A DNA stretch of 64,000 nucleotides from an uncultured Alphaproteobacteria bacterium (lineage in GTDB: Bacteria; Pseudomonadota; Alphaproteobacteria; HIMB59). Under the pieces are notes generated by a model, which saw only the letters and a program-made list of their open reading frames with translations, was not told the origin of the DNA and ran no database searches. Of the stretch, positions 27,600-35,537 are shown in pieces; the stretch's first letter is position 1, and every line of letters begins with the position of its first letter. A program made the position numbers and the translations under genes. Location of the stretch: the NCBI GenBank assembly GCA_902599045.1, contig CACKEA010000004.1:1-64000 (forward strand), given 5' to 3'.

Positions 27600-28364
27600 A
27601 TGTTTTTAGAAAAATACAAACTTGATGGAAAAGTAGCTCTTATAACAGGAGGCACAAGAGGAATAGGCCTATCTATTGCTCATGCCCTTGGTGAGGCCGG
27701 TGCAAAATTAGTCTTAATTAATAGAACAGATCCTTTTGGAGGCATAGAGGAATTAAAAAAAGCAAATTATGAAGTTTCTTTTTATGAGGGGGACTTAATC
27801 GATAGATCAGTTCCTCAAAAGGCCATAGACCATACTTTAGATAAACATGGTAAAGTCGATATTCTCGTCAATAATGCTGGTGTCGCACAGCACGGTGATA
27901 CAGAAGAATTTAATGATGATTTACTTGATAAGATTATGAACCTTAATGTCGACGCAGTTTTTCGTATGTGTCGCTCTGCAATACCACCCATGAAAAAACA
28001 GGGTGAAGGAGTTATTTTAAATATCGGATCTATTTCAGGTTTGGTGTCAAACATTCCTCAACCTCAAACAGCTTACAATGCATCCAAAGCTGCAGTCCAT
28101 ATGATGACGAAAAGTTTAGCTAGTGATTATGCTAATCAAAACATTCGAGTGAATGCTATTGCTCCTGGTTATGTCAGAACAGAAATGACTAATTTACCGA
28201 AAGAAAACGAGCATTGGTATCCAACATGGAATGAACTCACTCCAATGAATAGAATGGCAGAACCAGACGAAATTGCATCTGCTGCACTCTTTTTATGTAG
28301 TCCTGCATCAAGTTATGTTACTGGTGAAGTACTTGTGGTAGACGGCGGATACACATCAAGATAA
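27600..28364 (+). CDS. Short-chain dehydrogenase, twin copy B
   Basis: Classical SDR, 254 residues, with GGTRGIGLSIA at 17-27, NNAGVAQHGDT, YNASK and a VVDGGYTSR end. It aligns without gaps to the SDR at 22176-22940, with differences scattered mostly in the first 70 and around 200-220 residues. The pair probably arose by local duplication and may divide two polyols, or forward and reverse steps. It is divergent from the binding-protein operon and has no strong ribosome site. Confidence 0.86.
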   Translation: MFLEKYKLDGKVALITGGTRGIGLSIAHALGEAGAKLVLINRTDPFGGIEELKKANYEVSFYEGDLIDRSVPQKAIDHTLDKHGKVDILVNNAGVAQHGDTEEFNDDLLDKIMNLNVDAVFRMCRSAIPPMKKQGEGVILNIGSISGLVSNIPQPQTAYNASKAAVHMMTKSLASDYANQNIRVNAIAPGYVRTEMTNLPKENEHWYPTWNELTPMNRMAEPDEIASAALFLCSPASSYVTGEVLVVDGGYTSR

Positions 28365-28405
28365 TAAATATAAAATAGATCCTAAACTAAGATAAAAAAT
28401 AATTT

Positions 28406-29488
28406 TTATTTGAAGGCTTCTTGGCTTGACTTGTCAAAAATGTGACAACGAGATGCCGAAAATCCTACTTTAACTGTGTCTCCGACTTTAATATTCGAGT
28501 CACCATCAGTTTGAACCACAAGAGGCTCTCCCTCTTTTTCAAGATAAAGGAAAGTTCCAGACCCTAATTTTTCCACAACGAAGACTTTGCTCTCCCAGCT
28601 GCCGTCACTTTCTTCATTGATGATGAGGTGTTCGGGCCTTATGCCAAGCATCACAGCGTCACCCTCATTAGCAGAAGATAGGGTCTTTGATATGTTTATG
28701 GTCGATGATCCCATTAAGTCAACCTCAGTCTTGTCTTGGCTTTTGCTCGTTATTTTAGTTGAAATAAAATTCATTTTAGGAGAACCAATAAAGCCTCCAA
28801 CAAATAAATTATTTGGGCCGTTGTACAAGTCCAAAGGTGACCCTTTTTGAGAAACAACACCCTCATTTAAAACGACAATATCGTCTGCCATAGTCATAGC
28901 TTCAGTTTGGTCGTGTGTAACGTAAATCATAGTAGCATTTAAGTTATCGTGGAGTTTGGCAAGTTCAACACGCATTTGAACACGCAGTGCGGCATCTAAA
29001 TTTGACAGTGGTTCGTCAAATAGAAATACTTTTGGTTTACGAGTAATAGCTCTTCCAATAGCCACTCTTTGTCTTTGACCACCAGATAATTGCTTAGGTT
29101 TTCTACTGAGATACTCTTCAATTTGCAAAATTTTTGCAGCCTCTTGAACACGCTCATCTATTTCTTCTTTCGATCTTTTCTCTAATTTTAATCCAAATGC
29201 CATATTGTCAAATACAGTCATGTGGGGATATAGAGCATAAGATTGAAATACCATTGCAATGTTTCTTTCTTTTGGAGGCAGCTCATTTACAACTGTACCA
29301 TCTATAGAAATTGTTCCTGAATTTATATCCTCTAAACCTGCAATCATTCTGAGCATAGTTGATTTTCCACAACCAGAGGGACCAACTAAAACTGTAAATG
29401 ATTGACTTTTTATTTCTAATGAAACGTCTTTGATAACTTGAACGCTACCGTAAAATTTATCTATCTTATCTATTTTTATATCTGCCAC
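28406..29488 (-). CDS. CUT1 sugar ABC transporter ATPase (UgpC/MalK family)
   Basis: ABC ATPase of about 360 residues with a C-terminal TOBE domain. Walker A is GPSGCGKST, signature LSGGQRQR, Walker B VFLFDEPLSNLD and switch His in YVTHDQTE. The GTG at 29488 is preferred as start, because GAGGAGG lies 5 nt before it and the product then begins MADIKIDKIDKFYG like its homologues; an upstream ATG at 29515 would add nine acidic residues. It is the only CUT1-type ATPase in the window and may serve both the polyol and the AglFG permeases. Confidence 0.88.
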   Translation of the reverse strand: MADIKIDKIDKFYGSVQVIKDVSLEIKSQSFTVLVGPSGCGKSTMLRMIAGLEDINSGTISIDGTVVNELPPKERNIAMVFQSYALYPHMTVFDNMAFGLKLEKRSKEEIDERVQEAAKILQIEEYLSRKPKQLSGGQRQRVAIGRAITRKPKVFLFDEPLSNLDAALRVQMRVELAKLHDNLNATMIYVTHDQTEAMTMADDIVVLNEGVVSQKGSPLDLYNGPNNLFVGGFIGSPKMNFISTKITSKSQDKTEVDLMGSSTINISKTLSSANEGDAVMLGIRPEHLIINEESDGSWESKVFVVEKLGSGTFLYLEKEGEPLVVQTDGDSNIKVGDTVKVGFSASRCHIFDKSSQEAFK

Positions 29489-29638
29489 TTCATCCTCCTC
29501 TGAGCGATTTTCCAAGTGAACATGAAATGTAATATTTCAACCTACAATTTGCAATAACTTAATATTCCAATCGAAATTGAGTTATAAACAACTTTTTTAT
29601 TTTTTTTTGCGCATGTATCTCCAAAGAATATTTTACCT

Positions 29639-29866
29639 ATGATAGTAATAGATATGGGCTGGTGGAACGGGAAAGAGGACTCAATTCAAAATAGTGAAAC
29701 CCCTTATAGTAAGTGCACAGAATGCGGCGATTACAAAGAGGTCTCAAAGAAATATATCAATAAAATCAACGATGATATGATTACGATTTGCTACGATTGT
29801 GGTAAAAAGCGCTATATTGAGTCATTAATGGTGGTTTCAGCTATCGATGGAGTTGATGATTTTTGA
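29639..29866 (+). CDS. Small zinc-ribbon protein
   Basis: 75-residue acidic protein of unknown function. Two CxxC pairs, CTEC (residues 26-29) and CYDC (51-54), form a probable treble-clef or zinc-ribbon fold. An alternative start is ATG 29654. Part of this gene recurs in decayed form at 30856-30977, so it belongs to a duplicated segment. Confidence 0.55.
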   Translation: MIVIDMGWWNGKEDSIQNSETPYSKCTECGDYKEVSKKYINKINDDMITICYDCGKKRYIESLMVVSAIDGVDDF

Positions 29867-29899
29867 TGACTGTAGGTTAAGTAAAAAAATAAAATCACA
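29768..29899 (+). repeat. Repeat copy 1 (partner at 30856-30977)
   Basis: The second half and tail of the zinc-ribbon gene form a direct repeat with 30856-30977. The copies are nearly identical apart from scattered substitutions and about 10 bp missing from copy 2 around the stop codon. Confidence 0.8.
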
Positions 29900-29931
29900 T
29901 GCATATATGTTGAAAAAAGAGAGAATTAATA

Positions 29932-30780
29932 ATGACACATAAAATGGCTAATGAAGAGCAATTTGAGTTATGGAATGAGGGTATTGGTAAAAAATGGGTT
30001 GAAGAAGATGACTCTATGAACGAGAGATTATCCATTTTGACAAAAGAGTTATTTTTAAGATTAAATATAAACCGAGGTGATAAAATTTTAGATATTGGAT
30101 GTGGGGGAGGACAGACATCCTTTGAGGCATCTGAAATAGTTGGTGAAAATGGGTATGTGGTAGGAGCCGATATATCTAAAATTTTATTAGATTTAGCAAA
30201 GAGTAAATATGCAAATACAAAAAATTTAGAATTTAAATTATGTGATGTTCAAAATTATGAATTTAGAGAAAATAGTTTTAATAAAGTTATATCTAGATTT
30301 GGAGTGATGTTTTTTGAGAACCCAATTGAGGCTTTTAAAAATATATATGACTCCCTCCAAGAAGGTGGCTCACTAAACTTTGTTTGTTGGACAAATGTAA
30401 TGGAAAATGAATTTTTTACAGATCCAACAAATATAATAATTAGACATCTAAATAAAGCATTTCCAGAAATCACCAGAGCACCTGGCCCATTAGCATTCAG
30501 CGATGAAGATTATGTCAAAGAAATTTTAGAAACCTCTAAATTTAAAAACGTGAAAGTCGAAAAGGCCTACTCATCCATTTCAACTAATGACTCTGCTAAA
30601 AAAGAGGGAGATTTACTTTTAAAGATTGGCCTCGGTGGAAGATTATTAGCAGAAGCAAATTTATCTGAGAAAAGGCTTTCAGCAATAAGAGATGAATTGG
30701 TTGAAGTATCTCAAAAGAGACAAAAAAATGGCAAAATTACCTATAAAGCATGTTTAAATTATGTGTCAGCAACCAAATAA
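29932..30780 (+). CDS. Class I SAM-dependent methyltransferase
   Basis: 282-residue methyltransferase of the Methyltransf_11/UbiE-like type. The SAM-binding motif ILDIGCGGGQTSFEASEIVG is near residues 49-68, with VVGADISK (acidic ribose-binding residue) after it and ISRFGVMFFENP as motif IV/post-motif region. The substrate is not evident. It sits between the two copies of the zinc-ribbon repeat, so it may have travelled with that segment. Confidence 0.8.
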   Translation: MTHKMANEEQFELWNEGIGKKWVEEDDSMNERLSILTKELFLRLNINRGDKILDIGCGGGQTSFEASEIVGENGYVVGADISKILLDLAKSKYANTKNLEFKLCDVQNYEFRENSFNKVISRFGVMFFENPIEAFKNIYDSLQEGGSLNFVCWTNVMENEFFTDPTNIIIRHLNKAFPEITRAPGPLAFSDEDYVKEILETSKFKNVKVEKAYSSISTNDSAKKEGDLLLKIGLGGRLLAEANLSEKRLSAIRDELVEVSQKRQKNGKITYKACLNYVSATK

Positions 30781-30799
30781 TTATTTTAGCTAAGAGTAA

Positions 30800-30850
30800 A
30801 TGAAAACCCTCTTTGCCCTATTGTTAGAAATCCCTAGTAGGATTATGTAA
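30800..30850 (+). pseudogene. Signal-peptide remnant
   Basis: A 16-codon frame (MKTLFALLLEIPSRIM) closely matches, in DNA and protein, the signal peptide start of the gene at 37741 (MKTLIALLLLIPSLSF). It then hits a stop and runs into repeat copy 2. This looks like a broken exported-protein gene. Confidence 0.55.
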
Positions 30851-30855
30851 TACCA

Positions 30856-30977
30856 AACGATGAAATGATTACGATTTGCTACGATTGTAGTAAAAAGCGC
30901 TATATTGAGTCATTAATGGTGGTTTCAGCTATCGATGGTGTTGATGATTGTATGTTAAGTATAAAAATAAGATCACA
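30856..30977 (+). pseudogene. Decayed partial copy of the zinc-ribbon gene
   Basis: Direct repeat of 29768-29899, holding the second CxxC pair (now CYDCS) and the IDGVDD end without its start or native stop. It is fused to the signal-peptide remnant just upstream. The remaining sequence to 31076 shows no gene I can support. Confidence 0.7.
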
Positions 30978-31076
30978 CACTTGTATAATAAGACACCCAC
31001 TGTGACCACTAAAGGGACAAAACTACTTTGAAAAGACATCAAGCAAACAAAGAGTAAAACGCTCACAGAGGCTTTA

Positions 31077-31526
31077 TTAAAAATACAAGTATAGATAATC
31101 TTGAGCGATAATTTTTGAAGCAATAAAAACCTTTTCTGGAGGGAGCTCATCATAGCTACTCCAACCGATATATTTAAGGGAGCCATCTAGACCGACTAGC
31201 TGGCGGATGTCATCTAAAGATCGAAGTGGGGGACCCTCAAAAGTAAGACTGAGAAGGTCTGTATGCTTTTCATTGCCCTCTACGTGCAGACTTACCACTT
31301 GCCACCGATCTTGACTGCGATAGGGAAAGACATAAATATTAGATTGTGGTCCTACGCTGATTGTTTGAGCATAACCGTGTATCTGGTCATTAATCGTTTC
31401 TTTAAATAATTGTTTTATGTCATTATCTAAACTACCAAGCACAAAAATTGCCGTAGGTTTTTCTTCTGCCTTCATAGGTAAGGACCAACTTATGAATAAG
31501 AGTAACCATAATAATTTTTTTATCAT
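31077..31526 (-). CDS. Exported protein of unknown function
   Basis: About 149 residues from the ATG at 31526, which overlaps the previous stop (ATGA) and follows an AGGGGTGG ribosome site. The product begins MIKKLLWLLLFISWSLPMKA, a clear signal peptide. The mature domain has no Cys. I do not recognise a family. It ends a three-gene leftward operon led by an HTH gene. The block is visibly richer in GC than the flanks. Confidence 0.62.
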   Translation of the reverse strand: MIKKLLWLLLFISWSLPMKAEEKPTAIFVLGSLDNDIKQLFKETINDQIHGYAQTISVGPQSNIYVFPYRSQDRWQVVSLHVEGNEKHTDLLSLTFEGPPLRSLDDIRQLVGLDGSLKYIGWSSYDELPPEKVFIASKIIAQDYLYLYF

Positions 31527-32050
31527 GTCCACCCCTGGCAAGTATCAAGGGCACTGACAAGGGCAGCACTAAGTCCATTCGCTTTCATTTGTATTTCCTG
31601 TTTTTCAAATCGATTGAGAGGGTCGTTGATTGAAAATGAAATCTGACCTCTTTTAGATAACAAATCTTCAAGCTTGGGGAAGTGATGTTTGTAAAAACTC
31701 ATCAGCTCCCACCGAACATATCCGTCTGCGTTTAATCGACTGGCATCTTTGCCGTCGTATGTCTGCCCTGAGAGATTCCAATCGAAATTCTCACCACTCA
31801 TGACGTCAAAATCCTGGGGCTCAAATTCACGATTAGTGTAAACTAACCGAGCATCACAACTTAAGTTGGGATCGACGATGAAAATAATCATTCGTTCACT
31901 GTTCTCCAAGCTAAAGACCAAATCGAGGTTGTCTTCCTTGGACTCCATATGTATCCAGTTATCAAACTCATGGTGAATGGAGTTACTCTCAGCTTTCAGC
32001 GAGCAATTAGTAAAAAAAATACTGATAAACAATAATAATAGAACCTTCAT
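31523..32050 (-). CDS. Exported protein of unknown function with Cys pair
   Basis: 175 residues with a signal peptide ending in NCSLKAES, which could also be read as a lipoprotein site (TNC). The mature domain has NLSCDARLVY and a C-terminal helix GLSAALVSALDTCQG; the two Cys could pair. This layout recalls the exported proteins at 34382-35152 and 35951-36493. It overlaps its neighbours by 1 and 4 bp. Confidence 0.62.
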   Translation of the reverse strand: MKVLLLLFISIFFTNCSLKAESNSIHHEFDNWIHMESKEDNLDLVFSLENSERMIIFIVDPNLSCDARLVYTNREFEPQDFDVMSGENFDWNLSGQTYDGKDASRLNADGYVRWELMSFYKHHFPKLEDLLSKRGQISFSINDPLNRFEKQEIQMKANGLSAALVSALDTCQGWT

Positions 32051-32370
32051 TACTTTTTCTCTCCTGGCTTGAAATGGCTCATTAGGAATTGCTGAGGAAA
32101 GGGGACCTTTAAATAAGAGGCATACTGCCTGGTAAAGAAGTAGTTCAAAGGATACTGAATAAATTCCAAATCGCCTTGTTCAAGAGCGTCAAGGGTGCTA
32201 CGAGAGTAATTCAAATGCTGCATTACATCCTCAACTGAAATATTATTCTCTACCCTGATTTGAGCAAGGCAGCGCAAATACTCCTCGATATTACTAAGGG
32301 ATTGGGGTTCAAATTTTTTATTAGAGGAGGATCCTCCGGTTAATGTAGGGGTAATATTATTAGACTTCAT
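32050..32370 (-). CDS. HTH protein (RodZ-like HTH_25 type)
   Basis: 106-residue protein whose middle is a helix-turn-helix of the RodZ/HTH_25 kind: LAQIRVENNISVEDVMQHLN, then YSRSTLDALEQGDLEFI and YASYLKVPF. It has no transmembrane segment, unlike RodZ itself, so a DNA-binding regulator is likely. It leads the leftward operon and is divergent from a second regulator-like gene. Confidence 0.68.
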   Translation of the reverse strand: MKSNNITPTLTGGSSSNKKFEPQSLSNIEEYLRCLAQIRVENNISVEDVMQHLNYSRSTLDALEQGDLEFIQYPLNYFFTRQYASYLKVPFPQQFLMSHFKPGEKK

Positions 32371-32404
32371 ACCCCTATAATGAGAAAATGCATTTTTTAA
32401 AATA

Positions 32405-32429
32405 GTCCAAAGCTTTTTTACTTTTGGAC
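32405..32429. promoter_or_regulatory. Inverted repeat between divergent regulator genes
   Basis: The arms GTCCAAA and TTTGGAC are separated by 11 nt, in the 104-bp gap between the starts at 32370 and 32475. This is a suitable operator for either HTH protein. Both start codons are preceded by GGGGT. Confidence 0.45.
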
Positions 32430-32474
32430 AGAGATTATTGATTACCCCCTTATCATAAATTGCTATAGTGGGGT

Positions 32475-32939
32475 ATGTCTAAAACCAAAGAAATTATCAC
32501 CATCGAACACACCCTAAAAGATGTTTTAAAAAATCTTAGTGATCAAGACATCCAAGAGATTACTGGTAAGTCTAAATCTTATATCTACAAGTGTGCCGAT
32601 CCTGACGATCATGAAAGGAACATCCAATTTAGAACCGTCATTCTCTTAGAGCATGCCATGCAGAAAATTTATCAAAAAACTCCTTTTAGCAATTTCCTGA
32701 AAGACTACCTGGCAACGGCGCAACCTGAAAAACCTGCAAGCGAAAGCGAGGTGCAATCAGAGATATTGGCGATCGGGGGAAGACTGGGAGATTTAATGGA
32801 CGCGGTGCGTGAGTCGATGGATGAGAAGAGCTCCGGGGGAGCAAAAATAGTTCCTCATGAAAAAGAGAAAATCTATCAAGACATCCAAAAATTAGATGAT
32901 CAGTTGAGTAAAATTAAGAGTGTGCTAAAATCACTTTAG
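32475..32939 (+). CDS. Probable phage-CII-like regulator
   Basis: 154-residue soluble protein. The N-terminal 60 residues (LKDVLKNLSDQDIQEITGKS then YIYKCADPDDHERNIQFR) read as a winged-helix or HTH similar to phage regulatory protein CII types found in Alphaproteobacteria. The C-terminal half is helical and charged, possibly a coiled coil (KIYQDIQKLDDQLSKIKSVL). It ends 1 bp before the channel gene and so probably regulates or is co-transcribed with it. The family call is tentative. Confidence 0.55.
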   Translation: MSKTKEIITIEHTLKDVLKNLSDQDIQEITGKSKSYIYKCADPDDHERNIQFRTVILLEHAMQKIYQKTPFSNFLKDYLATAQPEKPASESEVQSEILAIGGRLGDLMDAVRESMDEKSSGGAKIVPHEKEKIYQDIQKLDDQLSKIKSVLKSL

Positions 32940-32940
32940 C

Positions 32941-34326
32941 TTGTTACTAAGGGGGATTTTTGTAGGTGTCTGGGTTTTCTTCTCCAGCGTGAGTTGGGGA
33001 GCGGAGATTTGTGAGCGACTCTTAAAAAAAGACTTCAGGGAAACCTCTAATATCCGGCTTGCTTATAACGACAGCGGTGTGGTTCTTGAGCAAAATCAAC
33101 CAATTATCAACAAAAAACGCTTCGGCTCCTATGCTTTTAATACCCCCCTTGAGGTTGGAGACCGTATTTTGGCAGTTGATCAAAAACCAGTTGCCTCTGA
33201 TGACAGCGATGCTCATCTCTACCTGTCCAACTTATTAGAGACTTCAGCAATGAGAGACCTCACATTAACCGTTCAACACCAAGACGGGGAGGAAGAGATA
33301 ATCGACCTGAAACGCATTCCTTACTTAGGCCACCCCATAGTTGAAGCAAATATAATCTTAAATGATTTTGAGGTAACCCAGCAAAGCAGCAAGTCAAATT
33401 TAAATTTAGAAGTCTACTTGCAGTGGCAAAATGAAGATTTAATACATCATTTTTTCAATTTAACAGATCTAGATAAATCACCCATTAAATGTATTTATAG
33501 AAAGTCAGCCGAACTTGAAAATATTTTACAAAAAATTTGGTATCCCACATTTGAAACGACACAAACGGGATCTTTTATAAACGATGTCACCTTTAAAAGT
33601 TTACTGATTACAAATGATCAATCTGTACCATTTAATTTCATCCTAAAGCAGCAAATCAGTTATCAGGTAACCAATTCCTCAGACTTTAGAAAATTCCCTT
33701 TTGATAATATTTCTACGTCAGCAGATTTTATATTTCAGGATATTGATCTAAGCGTCCCCCCTCGTTACAACCCAGAGATTACTATGATCCAAGGGAATGA
33801 TATTTTGTATGAATGGAAAATTAATGACCATCGTCTAGACTGCTGCGATACTCAACTTTACGGGCAAGGAGTACTCCAGACACTCGATTACAGTTTTGAT
33901 CTGAACCGTAAATCTTTTTACTACGTCTTGAAGATTATTCTCCCTGTGATCTTTCTGGTCTATTTATCCTTTAGTGTCTTTTACATCCGAGCAAGAGAGC
34001 TCGAGTCAAAGCTGGCAGTTTCAATGGGAAGCTTGTTAACACTTGTTGCCTATAACTTTGTGTTTGGGGATGATGTTCCAAAATTAAACTATATCACCGT
34101 TTTAGATGCCTGGATTTTACTCTCATACCTGTTTGCTGGCTTATCCACCATGATTACCATATGGAGTTACTGGGACTATCACAGGGATCAGCAAACTGGT
34201 CTCTACAATACAATTGATAGGACACTTCGATGGTTCGTTCCCATAACCTATCACCTTCTCATGGCTCTTTTATGGTGGGGGATCACAAATAATTGGAATA
34301 TGCCCGGGACAAGTATTGCTGTCTAA
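32941..34326 (+). CDS. PDZ-pentameric ligand-gated ion channel fusion
   Basis: 461 residues from a TTG start. After a signal peptide (about 1-20) comes a PDZ-like domain (about 40-125, core EVGDRILAVDQKPV). Next is a beta-rich ligand-binding domain (about 133-325) with the Cys-loop family hallmark FPFD at 252-255, then four membrane helices (about 326-349, 355-373, 385-409 and 430-449). The M2-M3 region (SMGSLLTLVAYNF, then LNYITVLDAWILLSYLF) matches prokaryotic pLGICs such as GLIC. As in other bacterial pLGICs, the eukaryotic disulfide Cys-loop is absent. The ligand and ion are unknown. The N-terminal PDZ is unusual. Confidence 0.8.
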   Translation: MLLRGIFVGVWVFFSSVSWGAEICERLLKKDFRETSNIRLAYNDSGVVLEQNQPIINKKRFGSYAFNTPLEVGDRILAVDQKPVASDDSDAHLYLSNLLETSAMRDLTLTVQHQDGEEEIIDLKRIPYLGHPIVEANIILNDFEVTQQSSKSNLNLEVYLQWQNEDLIHHFFNLTDLDKSPIKCIYRKSAELENILQKIWYPTFETTQTGSFINDVTFKSLLITNDQSVPFNFILKQQISYQVTNSSDFRKFPFDNISTSADFIFQDIDLSVPPRYNPEITMIQGNDILYEWKINDHRLDCCDTQLYGQGVLQTLDYSFDLNRKSFYYVLKIILPVIFLVYLSFSVFYIRARELESKLAVSMGSLLTLVAYNFVFGDDVPKLNYITVLDAWILLSYLFAGLSTMITIWSYWDYHRDQQTGLYNTIDRTLRWFVPITYHLLMALLWWGITNNWNMPGTSIAV

Positions 34327-34381
34327 AATTAATTAATTTCTCCCCAATCTTTATCTCTAAAATTGAATACTTTAGTCTTCA

Positions 34382-35152
34382 GTGCAAAGACCTCTCTCTT
34401 CCTTTCTGTTTTCTAGTTACTCCTTCTCTAAGTCATTTCCTACCAAGGGTTTATATGACAAACATAAAAAATGGAGGGGAAGTATTGAGGTGGTTTTTTC
34501 ATGGTTCCTTTCTGTGCTGCGGCTTGTTTCATCCTCCTGCAAATACGCCGTAGTACAAAGAGGAAAATATTTAATATTAATTCTTACCTCTTCCTTTTTT
34601 ATTTCCACAACCTCAGCGATGACCTTGGAAAAATTTCATGGCTGGAATATTCAATTACTAGAAGAGGAAATGATCGCAATCGAACGCAGTGGAGATATCG
34701 AGGACTCAGAAAATATCATCTTTGTGATGACTAAAAATAATTGTGACCGCGTTCTCCAATTTTTTGAATTATTTACGCTATCCACTCACCCGGATCTCAC
34801 AAAACTAATCGATCAAGAAATTGAGCTCCAGGAAAACGGCCAAACTACAACGGGGATGGTTGTGGAAATATATCCCTACAAAAACGGACACATGATTTTA
34901 ATAGGGATGGGGTCCTATGGGCATGAAACCATCAAAGAATATTATACTTTTCATAAACGCTCGCGTTTAACAGTCACCGATGTTCCCGTAGAGGAGCCAG
35001 TTGCCCTGAGAACATTTATAGACTTACCAACAATTCAGTGGGCCATGCCACAAGTAGAAGAAGCCATGGACAGAGCGCACAAGCACTGCAAAAAAATACC
35101 TGATCCCATCATGGCCAATCTCAATTATTCCCAGAAAGGACTAAAATCATGA
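34382..35152 (+). CDS. Exported protein of unknown function
   Basis: The reading frame is 256 residues, but the real start is unclear: the signal-like segment KYLILILTSSFFISTTSA is at residues 62-79, with no good ATG just before it. The mature part starts about residue 80 and has NCDRVLQFFELFT and a C-terminal helix ending AHKHC. It shares a pattern with 35951-36493: W-I, then a G-D/E-I turn, a Cys, an FF-YT/FT strand and a terminal Cys helix. It overlaps the next gene by 4 bp. Confidence 0.55.
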   Translation: MQRPLSSFLFSSYSFSKSFPTKGLYDKHKKWRGSIEVVFSWFLSVLRLVSSSCKYAVVQRGKYLILILTSSFFISTTSAMTLEKFHGWNIQLLEEEMIAIERSGDIEDSENIIFVMTKNNCDRVLQFFELFTLSTHPDLTKLIDQEIELQENGQTTTGMVVEIYPYKNGHMILIGMGSYGHETIKEYYTFHKRSRLTVTDVPVEEPVALRTFIDLPTIQWAMPQVEEAMDRAHKHCKKIPDPIMANLNYSQKGLKS

Positions 35153-35376
35153 CTTTTTTACACTTCCTCCTTGCGGCCTTATTCTTGTATTCAGCTGATG
35201 AGCAAAACTACAGCCAGCTGCATTTTGGTAAGAAATGCTTTCAAAATGTAAACGGCGATATTATCTTCTCACACATCTGGGTAACGCGCCCCTTTGATGA
35301 ACTGCCTGCCAACAAAGAGCAGTGCACTATACCTGAGGAACCCGAGCCCCCGGTAGTTCCTAAGTATGGAAAATAA
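35149..35376 (+). CDS. Small exported protein of unknown function
   Basis: 75 residues starting with a hydrophobic segment (FLHFLLAALFLYS), then a short domain with two Cys (KKCFQN, EQCTIP) and a proline-rich end (EEPEPPVVP). Translational coupling to the upstream gene (ATGA overlap) supports it. No family is recognised. Confidence 0.5.
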   Translation: MTFLHFLLAALFLYSADEQNYSQLHFGKKCFQNVNGDIIFSHIWVTRPFDELPANKEQCTIPEEPEPPVVPKYGK

Positions 35377-35405
35377 TATTATTCGTGAAATTCAACTTAA
35401 CCTAT

Positions 35406-35495
35406 GCGGCCTTAGCTTAAATGGAAAAGCGTCCCAGACTGAGATTTCTTGCGGGGAGGGAAGATGCAGGTTCGACTCCTGATCCGGCTGCGCCA
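35406..35495 (+). tRNA. tRNA-like element (possibly a degenerate class II tRNA)
   Basis: A 90-nt segment ends in encoded CCA with G at the discriminator position. The acceptor strands GCGGCC and GGCTGC pair over 6 bp, the D-arm (GCTT/AAGC with GG in the loop) is canonical, and the T-arm has TTCGACT in the loop. The anticodon arm is poor: the best choice is a loop CTGAGATT with a mismatched stem, which would give anticodon GAG (Leu), but Leu tRNAs normally have A at the discriminator. The variable region has no clean hairpin. It may be a pseudo-tRNA, an attachment remnant or an unusual tRNA-like RNA. Confidence 0.35.
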
Positions 35496-35537
35496 AAACT
35501 ATTTGGGGAGTTTTCAAAAAAACTTATAATACCTCTT

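Noticed and set aside
32050-32370. RodZ cytoskeletal protein
   Set aside because: The HTH part is similar but the protein has no membrane helix or periplasmic domain and is only 106 residues.
35406-35495. A selenocysteine tRNA (T-arm resembles bacterial tRNA-Sec and discriminator is G)
   Set aside because: No UCA anticodon, a normal 4-bp D-stem and no long acceptor stem.
35421-35537. N-terminal extension of the zinc-ribbon gene from ATG 35421
   Set aside because: These codons lie inside the tRNA-like element and encode an unlikely Arg/Pro-rich leader; ATG 35538 fits better.
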